DNA of 5,133 nt from an uncultured Oscillospiraceae bacterium (lineage in GTDB: Bacteria; Bacillota; Clostridia; Oscillospirales; Acutalibacteraceae): the NCBI GenBank assembly GCA_902490145.1, contig CABUCT010000096.1, positions 1 to 5,133 on the forward strand. Reading direction: 5' to 3'. Below are positions 1 through 4,289 of this stretch, one piece after another; position 1 is the first letter of the stretch, and the number at the start of each line of letters is the position of its first letter. A model generated the notes under the pieces. It searched no databases, was not told the origin of the DNA, and was given only the letters and a program-made list of their open reading frames with translations. The translations under genes were made by a program, and so were the position numbers.

Positions 1-605
1 GCGGAATTAATATCAGAAACAGAGAATTTCCCGCCGATACCTGTACCAGCAGTACCATTAAAGGCACCAGCAGCAGCATAAGTTGCGGTTGGCCCGTTTT
101 CAATAAGAGCACGAACATCACGCTCGATAATACGGCCGGAGGGACCGGTTGGAGCGGCATAGCGTGCATCTACTCCGGTTTTTGCGGCGAGAGCTCGGGC
201 ACGTGGAGAGATCTTTACAAATTCGCCATCAGTTGCAGGGGCAGCAGTCACAGTGGGAGCTGCAACCTCGGAAACAGCAGGGGCAGCAGTTACAGCAGGA
301 GCGGCTTCAGCAGCGGGAGCAGAATCGTCAGATTCAAGCTTTGGAGCAAATTCCGCGGTGCTTTCTCCCTCATTTCCGATAACGCAAACATTGGTCATGG
401 TTGGGATATCGTCATCCTCGTTAAAAAACTGTTCAAGCATGATACCGTCAACCGGAGATTCTTCATCCAAGGTCGACTTATCGGTCTCATAGGTAAAAAG
501 TACGTCGCCTTTTTTGACAGCGTCGCCTTTTTTCTTGTGCCAAGTGGTCAGAATACAGCTTTCGACCGAAATTCCGACATTGGGCATCATTACGGGTGTT
601 GCCAT
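1..605 (-). CDS. Dihydrolipoamide acyltransferase (E2) of a 2-oxoacid dehydrogenase complex, N-terminal part
   Basis: This is the E2 core subunit of a pyruvate-, acetoin- or branched-chain-type 2-oxoacid dehydrogenase complex. It carries the acyl group on a lipoyl lysine and passes it to CoA in the cytoplasm. The 201 complete codons visible show a lipoyl domain at about residues 2-80 with the swinging-arm lysine K43 in ETDKS (the usual family form is ETDKA). An Ala/Pro/Val-rich flexible linker follows at about 83-127. The peripheral subunit-binding domain spans about 129-168 (KISPRARALAAKTGV ... GPSGRIIERDV). The C-terminal catalytic domain lies beyond base 1. The ATG at 605-603 is preceded by AGGAGG at 620-615 with 9 nt spacing. 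The gene lies 65 bp downstream of a DeoR-type regulator on the same strand, so co-transcription is likely. The substrate cannot be decided without the E1 genes. The acetoin/pyruvate type common in clostridia is my best guess. Confidence 0.9.
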   Translation of the reverse strand, partial: MATPVMMPNVGISVESCILTTWHKKKGDAVKKGDVLFTYETDKSTLDEESPVDGIMLEQFFNEDDDIPTMTNVCVIGNEGESTAEFAPKLESDDSAPAAEAAPAVTAAPAVSEVAAPTVTAAPATDGEFVKISPRARALAAKTGVDARYAAPTGPSGRIIERDVRALIENGPTATYAAAGAFNGTAGTGIGGKFSVSDINS

Positions 606-614
606 TTATATATT

Positions 615-620
615 CCTCCT
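615..620 (-). promoter_or_regulatory. Shine-Dalgarno of the E2 gene
   Basis: A perfect AGGAGG on the minus strand, 9 nt before the ATG at 605. It fixes the E2 start and shows that the gene has its own strong translation signal inside the presumed deoR-E2 operon. Confidence 0.85.
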
Positions 621-638
621 AAATAAATTATAGATAAA

Positions 639-657
639 ACGCCATTTGGTGCGGCGT
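639..657 (-). terminator. Weak intercistronic hairpin between deoR and E2
   Basis: ACGCC at 639-643 and GGCGT at 653-657 form a 5-bp perfect stem with a 9-nt loop. On the minus strand the 3' arm runs into TTTTAT. The stem and U-tract are too weak for a confident terminator. It may lower E2 readthrough or act as an mRNA processing or stability element between the two genes. Confidence 0.3.
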
Positions 658-670
658 AACACATCGAAAT

Positions 671-1444
671 TTATTCCCATATAACCGTTACATCAGATTG
701 TTGAGCCAAATCCATAATTTCATCTGACGGTTTTTTGTCAGTTATAAGAATATCAATATCTTTCATCGAGGCAAATGTATAGGTCATGCTTTTTCCGAAT
801 TTTGAGCTGTCGATAAGCAAAATTGTTTTGTCGGCCTTTTCAATAATTTTTTGCTTAAGCTCGCCTTCACCGCAATTACCAACTGTGAAACCGTTTTTTG
901 GGGAGTATGCCGAGCCGACCACAAAGGCAAGGTCGACGTTTACACTTTGAATAAACAGTGCGGATTGCATACCGGAAACCGAAAGATTGCTTCGATTGAT
1001 AAGACCGCCGATAATCGTGACCGCAGGCTTATATCTTTTCGAGACCTCCATCGCAATGTTCGGAGCGGAGGTTAAAATTGAATAAGTCGAATCGGGAAGT
1101 TGGCGGGCGAGACTCATTACTGTGGAACCGGAATCAAGAAACACCGAACGGCGTGTTTCAATAAAGCGGAGGGCGATTTTTGCAATCTTGTCCTTGGCCT
1201 CTTGATTTTTTGCGGCACGCAGAGCATAAACATCTTCTTGTCCTCTGAGAGCAGGAATATATCTTGCACCGCCTCTTATGCGAACTGCTTCACCGATTTT
1301 TTCAAAATACTCTAAATCGCGGCGTAAAGTCATGCCGGAGACTTCAGGAAACATGGCTTGCAAATCTTTAAACATGACAATTCCGTTTTGACGAAGCAGT
1401 TTCAAAATTTTTTCACGGCGTACAGGACTCAAATCTATCACCAC
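671..1444 (-). CDS. DeoR/GlpR-family transcriptional regulator
   Basis: This is a 257-aa DNA-binding repressor of the DeoR/GlpR family, which usually senses a phosphorylated sugar or related metabolite. The N-terminal winged helix-turn-helix spans about residues 8-62, with RREKILKLL, the recognition stretch VSGMTLRRDLEYFEKIG and the family GGA at 58-60. The C-terminal DeoRC sensor domain (about 84-240) has the effector-site motifs DSGST (104-108), VTIIGG (142-147), VDLAFVVGS (170-178), NGFT (184-187) and DSSKFG (212-217). Length is normal for the family. The start is uncertain. GTG at 1444 has no good ribosome binding site. TTG at 1432 (codon 5) is preceded by GGTGAT at 1442-1437, which aligns with the 3' part of the Shine-Dalgarno consensus at proper spacing, so a 253-aa product is plausible. 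It probably controls itself and the downstream E2 operon through the TGTTA cluster upstream. Confidence 0.93.
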   Translation of the reverse strand: MVIDLSPVRREKILKLLRQNGIVMFKDLQAMFPEVSGMTLRRDLEYFEKIGEAVRIRGGARYIPALRGQEDVYALRAAKNQEAKDKIAKIALRFIETRRSVFLDSGSTVMSLARQLPDSTYSILTSAPNIAMEVSKRYKPAVTIIGGLINRSNLSVSGMQSALFIQSVNVDLAFVVGSAYSPKNGFTVGNCGEGELKQKIIEKADKTILLIDSSKFGKSMTYTFASMKDIDILITDKKPSDEIMDLAQQSDVTVIWE

Positions 1445-1476
1445 TATTCACAGAGAGTTTCATACATGTTACAAAG

Positions 1477-1491
1477 TGTTAGTAATTAACA
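1477..1491. promoter_or_regulatory. Candidate DeoR-type operator (TGTTA-N5-TAACA)
   Basis: A perfect inverted repeat, TGTTAGTAATTAACA, lies just downstream of the predicted transcription start of deoR, where bound repressor would block elongation or clearance. From memory, the Escherichia coli deo operator is TGTTAGAATTCTAACA; this site shares the TGTTAG half and the TAACA half with one base less between them. Further TGTTA half-sites surround it at 1467-1471 (+), 1498-1502 (+), 1518-1522 (-) and 1573-1577 (-). Operator function is inferred. Confidence 0.55.
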
Positions 1492-1497
1492 TATCGC

Positions 1498-1522
1498 TGT
1501 TAAGTATAAGCGAAATTTAACA
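1498..1522. promoter_or_regulatory. Second candidate operator overlapping the deoR promoter
   Basis: TGTTAA at 1498-1503 and TTAACA at 1517-1522 form a perfect 6-bp inverted repeat with a 13-bp centre. They bracket the -10 box (1503-1508) and part of the spacer of the deoR promoter. The half-site is the same as in the downstream palindrome at 1477-1491, which suggests cooperative binding of the DeoR-family protein at its own promoter. Confidence 0.45.
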
Positions 1523-1531
1523 TTATGTCAA
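1503..1531 (-). promoter_or_regulatory. Sigma-A promoter of the deoR-E2 operon
   Basis: Minus-strand TTGACA at 1531-1526, a 17-bp spacer, then TATACT at 1508-1503. This is near-consensus and predicts a start near 1496, with an untranslated leader of about 50-65 nt before the deoR start. It is the only good promoter upstream of deoR, so it probably drives both deoR and the E2 gene. Confidence 0.8.
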
Positions 1532-1597
1532 GGCAAGAGAGGATGAATTTTCAAAAATGTCAGACTTAAAAGTAACATTTAGAAAAGTTAAATGAGT

Positions 1598-1624
1598 GAC
1601 AAACAAAATCTGATCGGATTTGTC
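1598..1624. repeat. Imperfect palindrome upstream of the deoR promoter
   Basis: GACAAA at 1598-1603 and TTTGTC at 1619-1624 are a perfect inverted pair. Nested inside, AAATC at 1606-1610 pairs with GATTT at 1617-1621 around TGATCG. The 16-bp inner part is nearly self-complementary. It lies about 67 bp upstream of the deoR -35 box and could be an operator for another regulator; function is unknown. Confidence 0.35.
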
Positions 1625-2220
1625 GGAATGGTTTTTATCATTTAGGCATCAAAATACTTTTATATACGCAGGAGTGAATTCTAATTTTTGATTGACATTA
1701 AATTTATTTGCCATCAAAAAAATTGTTTCTATAAAATTACCCGGTTGTCTCTCGGCTTTTATTTTTAGCGGGCACTAAGTGTGGCTGATTTCTGACAACA
1801 GCAAACTGAAAGTCGGCAAGAAGCATAACAAAAAACTGTTTATATTCGAAACTTTTTGCCTTGTCTTAACATAAATTGTTTTCCGATAAAATTTTATGAC
1901 CTAAAATGTGCGGAATTTAGGGTGAGTTTTATTGTAAAGAAGTTTGAAGGCTAACGATTTGTGAGCGACGACAAGCCCAAAAGTGTTGACAGTTCACCAT
2001 TTTAGGCGAATTCGGATGAATGAGCTACGGTTCAGACAAGTAAGCTCAAACACATATTTCCTGACAGGGTTGTTTTCGGGTTTTTCGGTTTATTTTTCTC
2101 GAAATACGAAAGGCTTCTTCAACGCCTGTACCGAAAATTCTTTAAAATTATCCGCTGTCAGGCGTGACACAGTTTTGGTCGTACGGATCTTTGTTTGAGC
2201 TATGAAAAACCACATACAAT
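1625..2220. other. Gene-poor intergenic stretch
   Basis: I see no convincing coding region, tRNA, rRNA fragment or mobile-element end here. Short open frames exist on both strands (for example 1983-2198 plus and 2090-2272 minus) but have no good ribosome binding site and no recognisable family features. The base composition is AT-rich with scattered T-runs. One notable item is the inverted repeat ACGCCTG at 2122-2128 / CAGGCGT at 2159-2165. The stretch may be the decayed remains of a lost gene, but I cannot identify it. Confidence 0.5.
2122..2165. repeat. 7-bp inverted repeat in the gene-poor region
   Basis: ACGCCTG at 2122-2128 is the exact reverse complement of CAGGCGT at 2159-2165, with a 30-nt AT-rich loop. 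A smaller overlapping hairpin, TGTCA-GGCG-TGACA, lies at 2156-2169. No T-run follows on either strand, so it is not a terminator. Confidence 0.35.
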
Positions 2221-2270
2221 GCTGTCGCATTAAAGGCTTTTTAAAAAGTCCCGGATGCGAAGAGACCAGC
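2221..2270. repeat. Long interrupted hairpin downstream of the amidohydrolase terminator
   Basis: Three nested complementary segments line up: GCTG 2221-2224 with CAGC 2267-2270, TCGCAT 2225-2230 with ATGCGA 2255-2260, and GGCTTT 2235-2240 with AAAGTC 2245-2250 (one G-U pair). Internal loops separate them. It could be part of a small structured RNA or a secondary 3'-end structure; I see no clear promoter for it. Confidence 0.35.
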
Positions 2271-2290
2271 AAAAACAGACATACGTCTGT
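2271..2290 (-). terminator. Possible back-up terminator
   Basis: On the minus strand a 6-bp stem, ACAGAC/GTCTGT (2290-2285 with 2280-2275), has a 4-nt loop and its 3' arm leads into a short run of five Ts (2275-2271). It lies just beyond the main terminator of the amidohydrolase gene and may catch readthrough. The stem is short, so this is weak. Confidence 0.35.
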
Positions 2291-2309
2291 CGCCTGCTGT
2301 TGTCATAAC

Positions 2310-2354
2310 AAAAAAGGATCCTGTGCAGAGGAAATACTTGATTTGCACAGGACC
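2310..2354 (-). terminator. Rho-independent terminator of the amidohydrolase gene
   Basis: Read on the minus strand, GGTCCTGTGCA (2354-2344) pairs with TGCACAGGATCC (2327-2316). This gives an 11-bp stem with a single bulged base and a 16-nt loop, followed at once by six Ts (2315-2310). It begins 22 bp after the amidohydrolase stop codon, so it ends that transcription unit. Confidence 0.9.
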
Positions 2355-2376
2355 GTCAGATTTATATAACTTTTTA

Positions 2377-3627
2377 TTATATTTTTGATTTGATTATTTC
2401 GTTTGCCTTTGCGAATACTGCATCTTTGTCAATTCCGGGATATTCACCGTTTTCATATAAAATTTCACCGTTGATGATAGTCATCTTCACATTCAGCTTG
2501 CTTCCGCTGTATACAAGATTGTTCGGAATATTATTAAGTGGCTGCATATTCGGAGAATTAAGATCAATGATCGCGAGGTCGGCAATTTTACCTTCGGCGA
2601 GTGAATCACAGTCAGAAAGACCCATGGCAGTTGCACCCGTGGATACGGCGGCACGCAGAACTGATATCCCCGACATTGCCGAAGCATCAGCAGTGCGAAG
2701 CTTTTGAAGTGCGGTCATCAAAAACATCTCTCGGAACATATCAAGACAGTTGTTACTGGCAGGACCGTCTGTACCGATGGCAATCGGAATACCTTGACTT
2801 TCAAAAAACGTTAACGGAGCGATTCCGCTGGCAAGTTTTGCATTTGATGCAGGGCAGGTGACAGCATAAAGCCCGCGATTTTTAAATATCTCAAAATCTT
2901 TTTCTTCGAAATAGATGCAGTGGAATCCGCCGCCACCGTAATTGAACATTCCTATTTTATCAAAAAGCTCGGTAGGTGAGCATCCATATCTTCCGAAACA
3001 GTCCTCCACTTCTTTGGCAGTCTCGGAATTATGACAAAAAACAGGGGCTTTTAACTGATTTGCCAAATCAGATATTTCCTGCATAAGCGGCAGAGAAGTG
3101 GTGTATTCGGCGTGAAAGCCGAGAATATAGCTGATAAGCGGGCTTATTCCGTTGAATTTAATATATTCATCATTGAGGGTTTCTGCGGTCCCTCCGAAAT
3201 CGTTAACACCTCCGCAGAGAACCATTCGAAATCCGTTGTCAATAGCAGATTGAGCCATAAGGTCAGGACGCATATACATATCAAATGAAGCCGTGATTCC
3301 TCCGGACAGATATTCAAGAATAGCAAGATTTGTCAGATGGTATATATCATCATCACGAAGTTTATCTTCCATTGGGAAAACCTGTTTATTAAGCCAGGCA
3401 TCAAGCGGCATATCATCAGCAAATGAACGCAGAAATGTCATGGGCGAATGAGCATGTGCATTTTTGAATCCGGGAATTATGAGATTTCCGTTAAGGTTAA
3501 TGGTGCGTTCGAATTCACCTTCACCATTATAGCTTATCTTATTGCCTTTTATATAGAGGTCACCTGAACGAAGAATGTTGGTAGATGCAGGATCGAGAAT
3601 GGTGGCATTTTTAAAATGTATATTCAA
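2377..3627 (-). CDS. Amidohydrolase, MtaD-like (5-methylthioadenosine/S-adenosylhomocysteine deaminase family)
   Basis: This 416-aa protein is a cytoplasmic metal-dependent deaminase of the amidohydrolase superfamily. Family members convert S-adenosylhomocysteine, methylthioadenosine or adenosine to the inosine forms plus ammonia. The metal-site motif HAH (H58, H60) opens the barrel. H172 in GFHAEYT, H199 and E202 in FCHNSET, H236 in FHC and D287 in GTDGPASNN match the remaining metal-binding and catalytic positions of the family. CPASNAKLASGIAPL (258-272) is also characteristic. A small beta domain is built from both ends (about 1-55 and 345-395). The start is TTG at 3627, with GAGG at 3638-3635 and 7 nt spacing; no in-frame ATG lies nearby. 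It has its own promoter and terminator, so it appears to be monocistronic. The family is sure; the exact substrate is not, because related proteins deaminate other purines or hydrolyse other ring compounds. Confidence 0.9.
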   Translation of the reverse strand: MNIHFKNATILDPASTNILRSGDLYIKGNKISYNGEGEFERTINLNGNLIIPGFKNAHAHSPMTFLRSFADDMPLDAWLNKQVFPMEDKLRDDDIYHLTNLAILEYLSGGITASFDMYMRPDLMAQSAIDNGFRMVLCGGVNDFGGTAETLNDEYIKFNGISPLISYILGFHAEYTTSLPLMQEISDLANQLKAPVFCHNSETAKEVEDCFGRYGCSPTELFDKIGMFNYGGGGFHCIYFEEKDFEIFKNRGLYAVTCPASNAKLASGIAPLTFFESQGIPIAIGTDGPASNNCLDMFREMFLMTALQKLRTADASAMSGISVLRAAVSTGATAMGLSDCDSLAEGKIADLAIIDLNSPNMQPLNNIPNNLVYSGSKLNVKMTIINGEILYENGEYPGIDKDAVFAKANEIIKSKI

Positions 3628-3634
3628 AACTTTT

Positions 3635-3640
3635 CCTCTT
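3635..3640 (-). promoter_or_regulatory. Shine-Dalgarno supporting a TTG start
   Basis: AAGAGG on the minus strand lies 7 nt before the TTG at 3627-3625. This spacing, together with the promoter immediately upstream and the absence of a nearby in-frame ATG, supports TTG as the real initiation codon of the amidohydrolase. Confidence 0.7.
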
Positions 3641-3658
3641 TCCGATAAAATACATTAA

Positions 3659-3687
3659 ATTATATCATATTTTGCTTTCTGGGTCAA
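3659..3687 (-). promoter_or_regulatory. Sigma-A promoter of the amidohydrolase gene
   Basis: Minus-strand TTGACC at 3687-3682, a 17-bp spacer and a perfect TATAAT at 3664-3659. The predicted start is near 3652, giving a short leader of about 25 nt that just fits the ribosome binding site. I see no riboswitch or attenuator in so short a leader, so any control would act at the promoter. Confidence 0.85.
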
Positions 3688-3887
3688 CATTTTCTCATTT
3701 CCTTTAATTTTACACAAACAGCTGTGATTAAAACAAATGATTTATAATGAAAAAACAGTGGTTTATATACAGTCTTATATATAATGTAAGAGAACGGCAA
3801 AAAAGTGCATCTTTATACTAATTGCAAGATCCATGGTGAAGAATCACAAAAAAGTTGCTTACAAAGCCATTTAAAAGACGAAAACAT

Positions 3888-3932
3888 AAAAAATGCAAAA
3901 CCCTGAAAAAACTTGAAAAAAACTCAAAAAAA
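3888..3932 (+). promoter_or_regulatory. Phased A-tracts / UP-like element upstream of the rpsJ promoter
   Basis: Five A-runs (3888-3893, 3897-3900, 3906-3911, 3916-3922, 3926-3932) have centres about 8 to 10.5 bp apart, close to one helical turn. They end 4 bp before the -35 box. Phased A-tracts bend DNA, and A-rich DNA in this position can act as an UP element for the RNA polymerase alpha subunit, which fits a highly expressed ribosomal-protein operon. The activity is inferred. Confidence 0.6.
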
Positions 3933-3935
3933 CAC

Positions 3936-3964
3936 TTGCAATCGCACAGGCTTTGTGGTAGTAT
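3936..3964 (+). promoter_or_regulatory. Sigma-A promoter of the S10 operon
   Basis: TTGCAA at 3936-3941, a 17-bp spacer and TAGTAT at 3959-3964. The predicted start is the G near 3971, so the untranslated leader before rpsJ is about 320 nt. No better promoter is visible closer to rpsJ. Confidence 0.75.
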
Positions 3965-4010
3965 TATCTAGCACATTTGTGCAGATATGCGTTGATGTGG
4001 GAGGTGGCTG

Positions 4011-4021
4011 TCCGGTTTTTC
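4011..4021 (+). repeat. Upstream copy of the 11-nt switch repeat
   Basis: TCCGGTTTTTC here is identical to 4166-4176, which forms the 3' arm and U-tract of the leader terminator. This copy has no upstream stem partner that would make it a terminator. It can pair with AAAACCGG at 4062-4069; that helix can be extended by CTGT 4008-4011 with ACAG 4073-4076 across a 3-nt bulge. Confidence 0.7.
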
Positions 4022-4061
4022 TGAGCCGAGACAGGGAATTTCCACGGAGTATGTCCGATTT

Positions 4062-4069
4062 AAAACCGG
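4062..4069 (+). promoter_or_regulatory. Candidate antiterminator segment
   Basis: AAAACCGG is perfectly complementary (8 bp) both to 4012-4019 and to 4167-4174. The two pairings exclude each other. Pairing with the second would pull the 3' arm and U-tract out of the terminator and allow readthrough into rpsJ; pairing with the first would leave the terminator free to form. Confidence 0.55.
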
Positions 4070-4086
4070 GCGACAGTTATATTTGA

Positions 4087-4129
4087 ATGACACTTTGGCC
4101 TCCCTTTCCACTTGAGGTATCGGTGTCAT
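4087..4129 (+). promoter_or_regulatory. Stable stem-loop in the S10 leader
   Basis: ATGACAC at 4087-4093 pairs perfectly with GTGTCAT at 4123-4129. Inside, CCTC 4099-4102 pairs with GAGG 4114-4117 around an 11-nt loop. CCTCCC (4099-4104) could instead pair with GGGAGG at 3999-4004, giving a long-range alternative. It lies between the antiterminator segment and the terminator and is a candidate protein-binding stem. Confidence 0.5.
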
Positions 4130-4143
4130 GGCGTTTTGTAATC

Positions 4144-4175
4144 CCGGAATAGGCGTAAAGCCCGCTCCGGTTTTT
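4144..4175 (+). terminator. Intrinsic terminator (attenuator) in the S10 leader
   Basis: CCGGA at 4144-4148 pairs with TCCGG at 4166-4170, followed by a 3x3 internal loop and GGC 4152-4154 with GCC 4160-4162 around a 5-nt loop. Five Ts follow directly (4171-4175). It lies downstream of the rpsJ promoter and about 95 nt before the rpsJ Shine-Dalgarno, with no gene before it, so it looks like an attenuator rather than the end of a gene. Confidence 0.65.
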
Positions 4176-4176
4176 C
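4166..4176 (+). repeat. Downstream copy of the 11-nt switch repeat (terminator arm)
   Basis: TCCGGTTTTTC, identical to 4011-4021. It supplies the 3' arm and U-tract of the attenuator hairpin and can alternatively pair with AAAACCGG at 4062-4069. Confidence 0.7.
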
Positions 4177-4185
4177 GATGGATGA

Positions 4186-4203
4186 ACACGGAACACACGG
4201 AAC
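4186..4203 (+). repeat. Tandem 9-nt direct repeat in the S10 leader
   Basis: ACACGGAAC occurs twice head to tail (4186-4194 and 4195-4203), directly before GGTGTT. Either copy's AACAC (4185-4189 or 4192-4196) can pair with GTGTT at 4205-4209, so the hairpin could form in two registers. It may be a recent duplication or a repeated binding site. Confidence 0.6.
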
Positions 4204-4236
4204 GGTGTTACATTTATTGAAAGCCAAAACGTCGCC

Positions 4237-4279
4237 CGCCACCCTTACCGCAAATAAGCGGTTAAATTTTAAGGAGGCG
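4237..4279 (+). promoter_or_regulatory. rpsJ Shine-Dalgarno with a possible masking structure
   Basis: AAGGAGG at 4271-4277 lies 12 nt before the S10 ATG, slightly longer than usual. CGCC at 4237-4240 can pair with GGCG at 4276-4279, and after an A-A mismatch CC 4242-4243 pairs with GG 4273-4274. A 5-bp hairpin, ACCGC/GCGGT (4247-4262), stacks inside. Folded this way the ribosome binding site is hidden, which would allow control of translation in addition to attenuation. Confidence 0.45.
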
Positions 4280-4289
4280 AACCATTTTT

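Larger units (their letters stand above)
3971..4289 (+). ncRNA. Structured 5' leader of the S10 operon (candidate ribosomal-protein autoregulatory RNA)
   Basis: The leader is about 319 nt, GC-richer than its upstream flank and full of complementary segments. Elements in order: a 5' terminal hairpin GCAC/GTGC (3971-3982); hairpin GTGG-CTGTC-CGG with CCG-A-GACAG and CCAC (4004-4045); hairpin CGGA/TCCG (4045-4057); an AAAACCGG switch segment (4062-4069); a 7-bp stem ATGACAC/GTGTCAT (4087-4093 with 4123-4129) with an inner CCTC/GAGG; an intrinsic terminator (4144-4175); a tandem 9-nt repeat (4186-4203); and a hairpin ACCGC/GCGGT (4247-4262) before the Shine-Dalgarno. S10 operons of other bacteria are autoregulated through their leaders (L4 in Escherichia coli), so a similar role is likely. 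The ligand is unknown, and I do not recognise this fold as a named family. Confidence 0.65.

Noticed and set aside
149..492. Two overlapping plus-strand open frames, one Gln/Arg-rich and one Ala/Ser-rich
   Set aside because: They are antisense shadows of the Ala/Pro-rich linker region of the E2 gene on the minus strand, which has a clear start, ribosome binding site and domains.
1692..1697. Plus-strand TTGACA as a promoter for a small RNA
   Set aside because: No acceptable -10 box at 16-18 bp; the downstream positions are an A-run.
1986..1991. Second plus-strand TTGACA as a promoter
   Set aside because: No TATAAT-like sequence at the right distance.
1983..2198. 71-aa plus-strand open frame
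   Set aside because: No Shine-Dalgarno or promoter with a usable -10 box, no family features, and it overlaps another open frame on the opposite strand.
2090..2272. 60-aa minus-strand open frame
   Set aside because: It lies downstream of a strong terminator, has no ribosome binding site and resembles no family I know.
3995..4024. Nine-codon upstream ORF (MWEVAVRFF) that could be a leader peptide
   Set aside because: It has no Shine-Dalgarno and no run of a single regulatory amino acid. Its codons overlap bases better explained by the RNA switch pairing.
3968..4198. 76-aa minus-strand open frame
   Set aside because: It runs antisense to the whole structured S10 leader; its sequence is explained by RNA stems and it has no translation signals.
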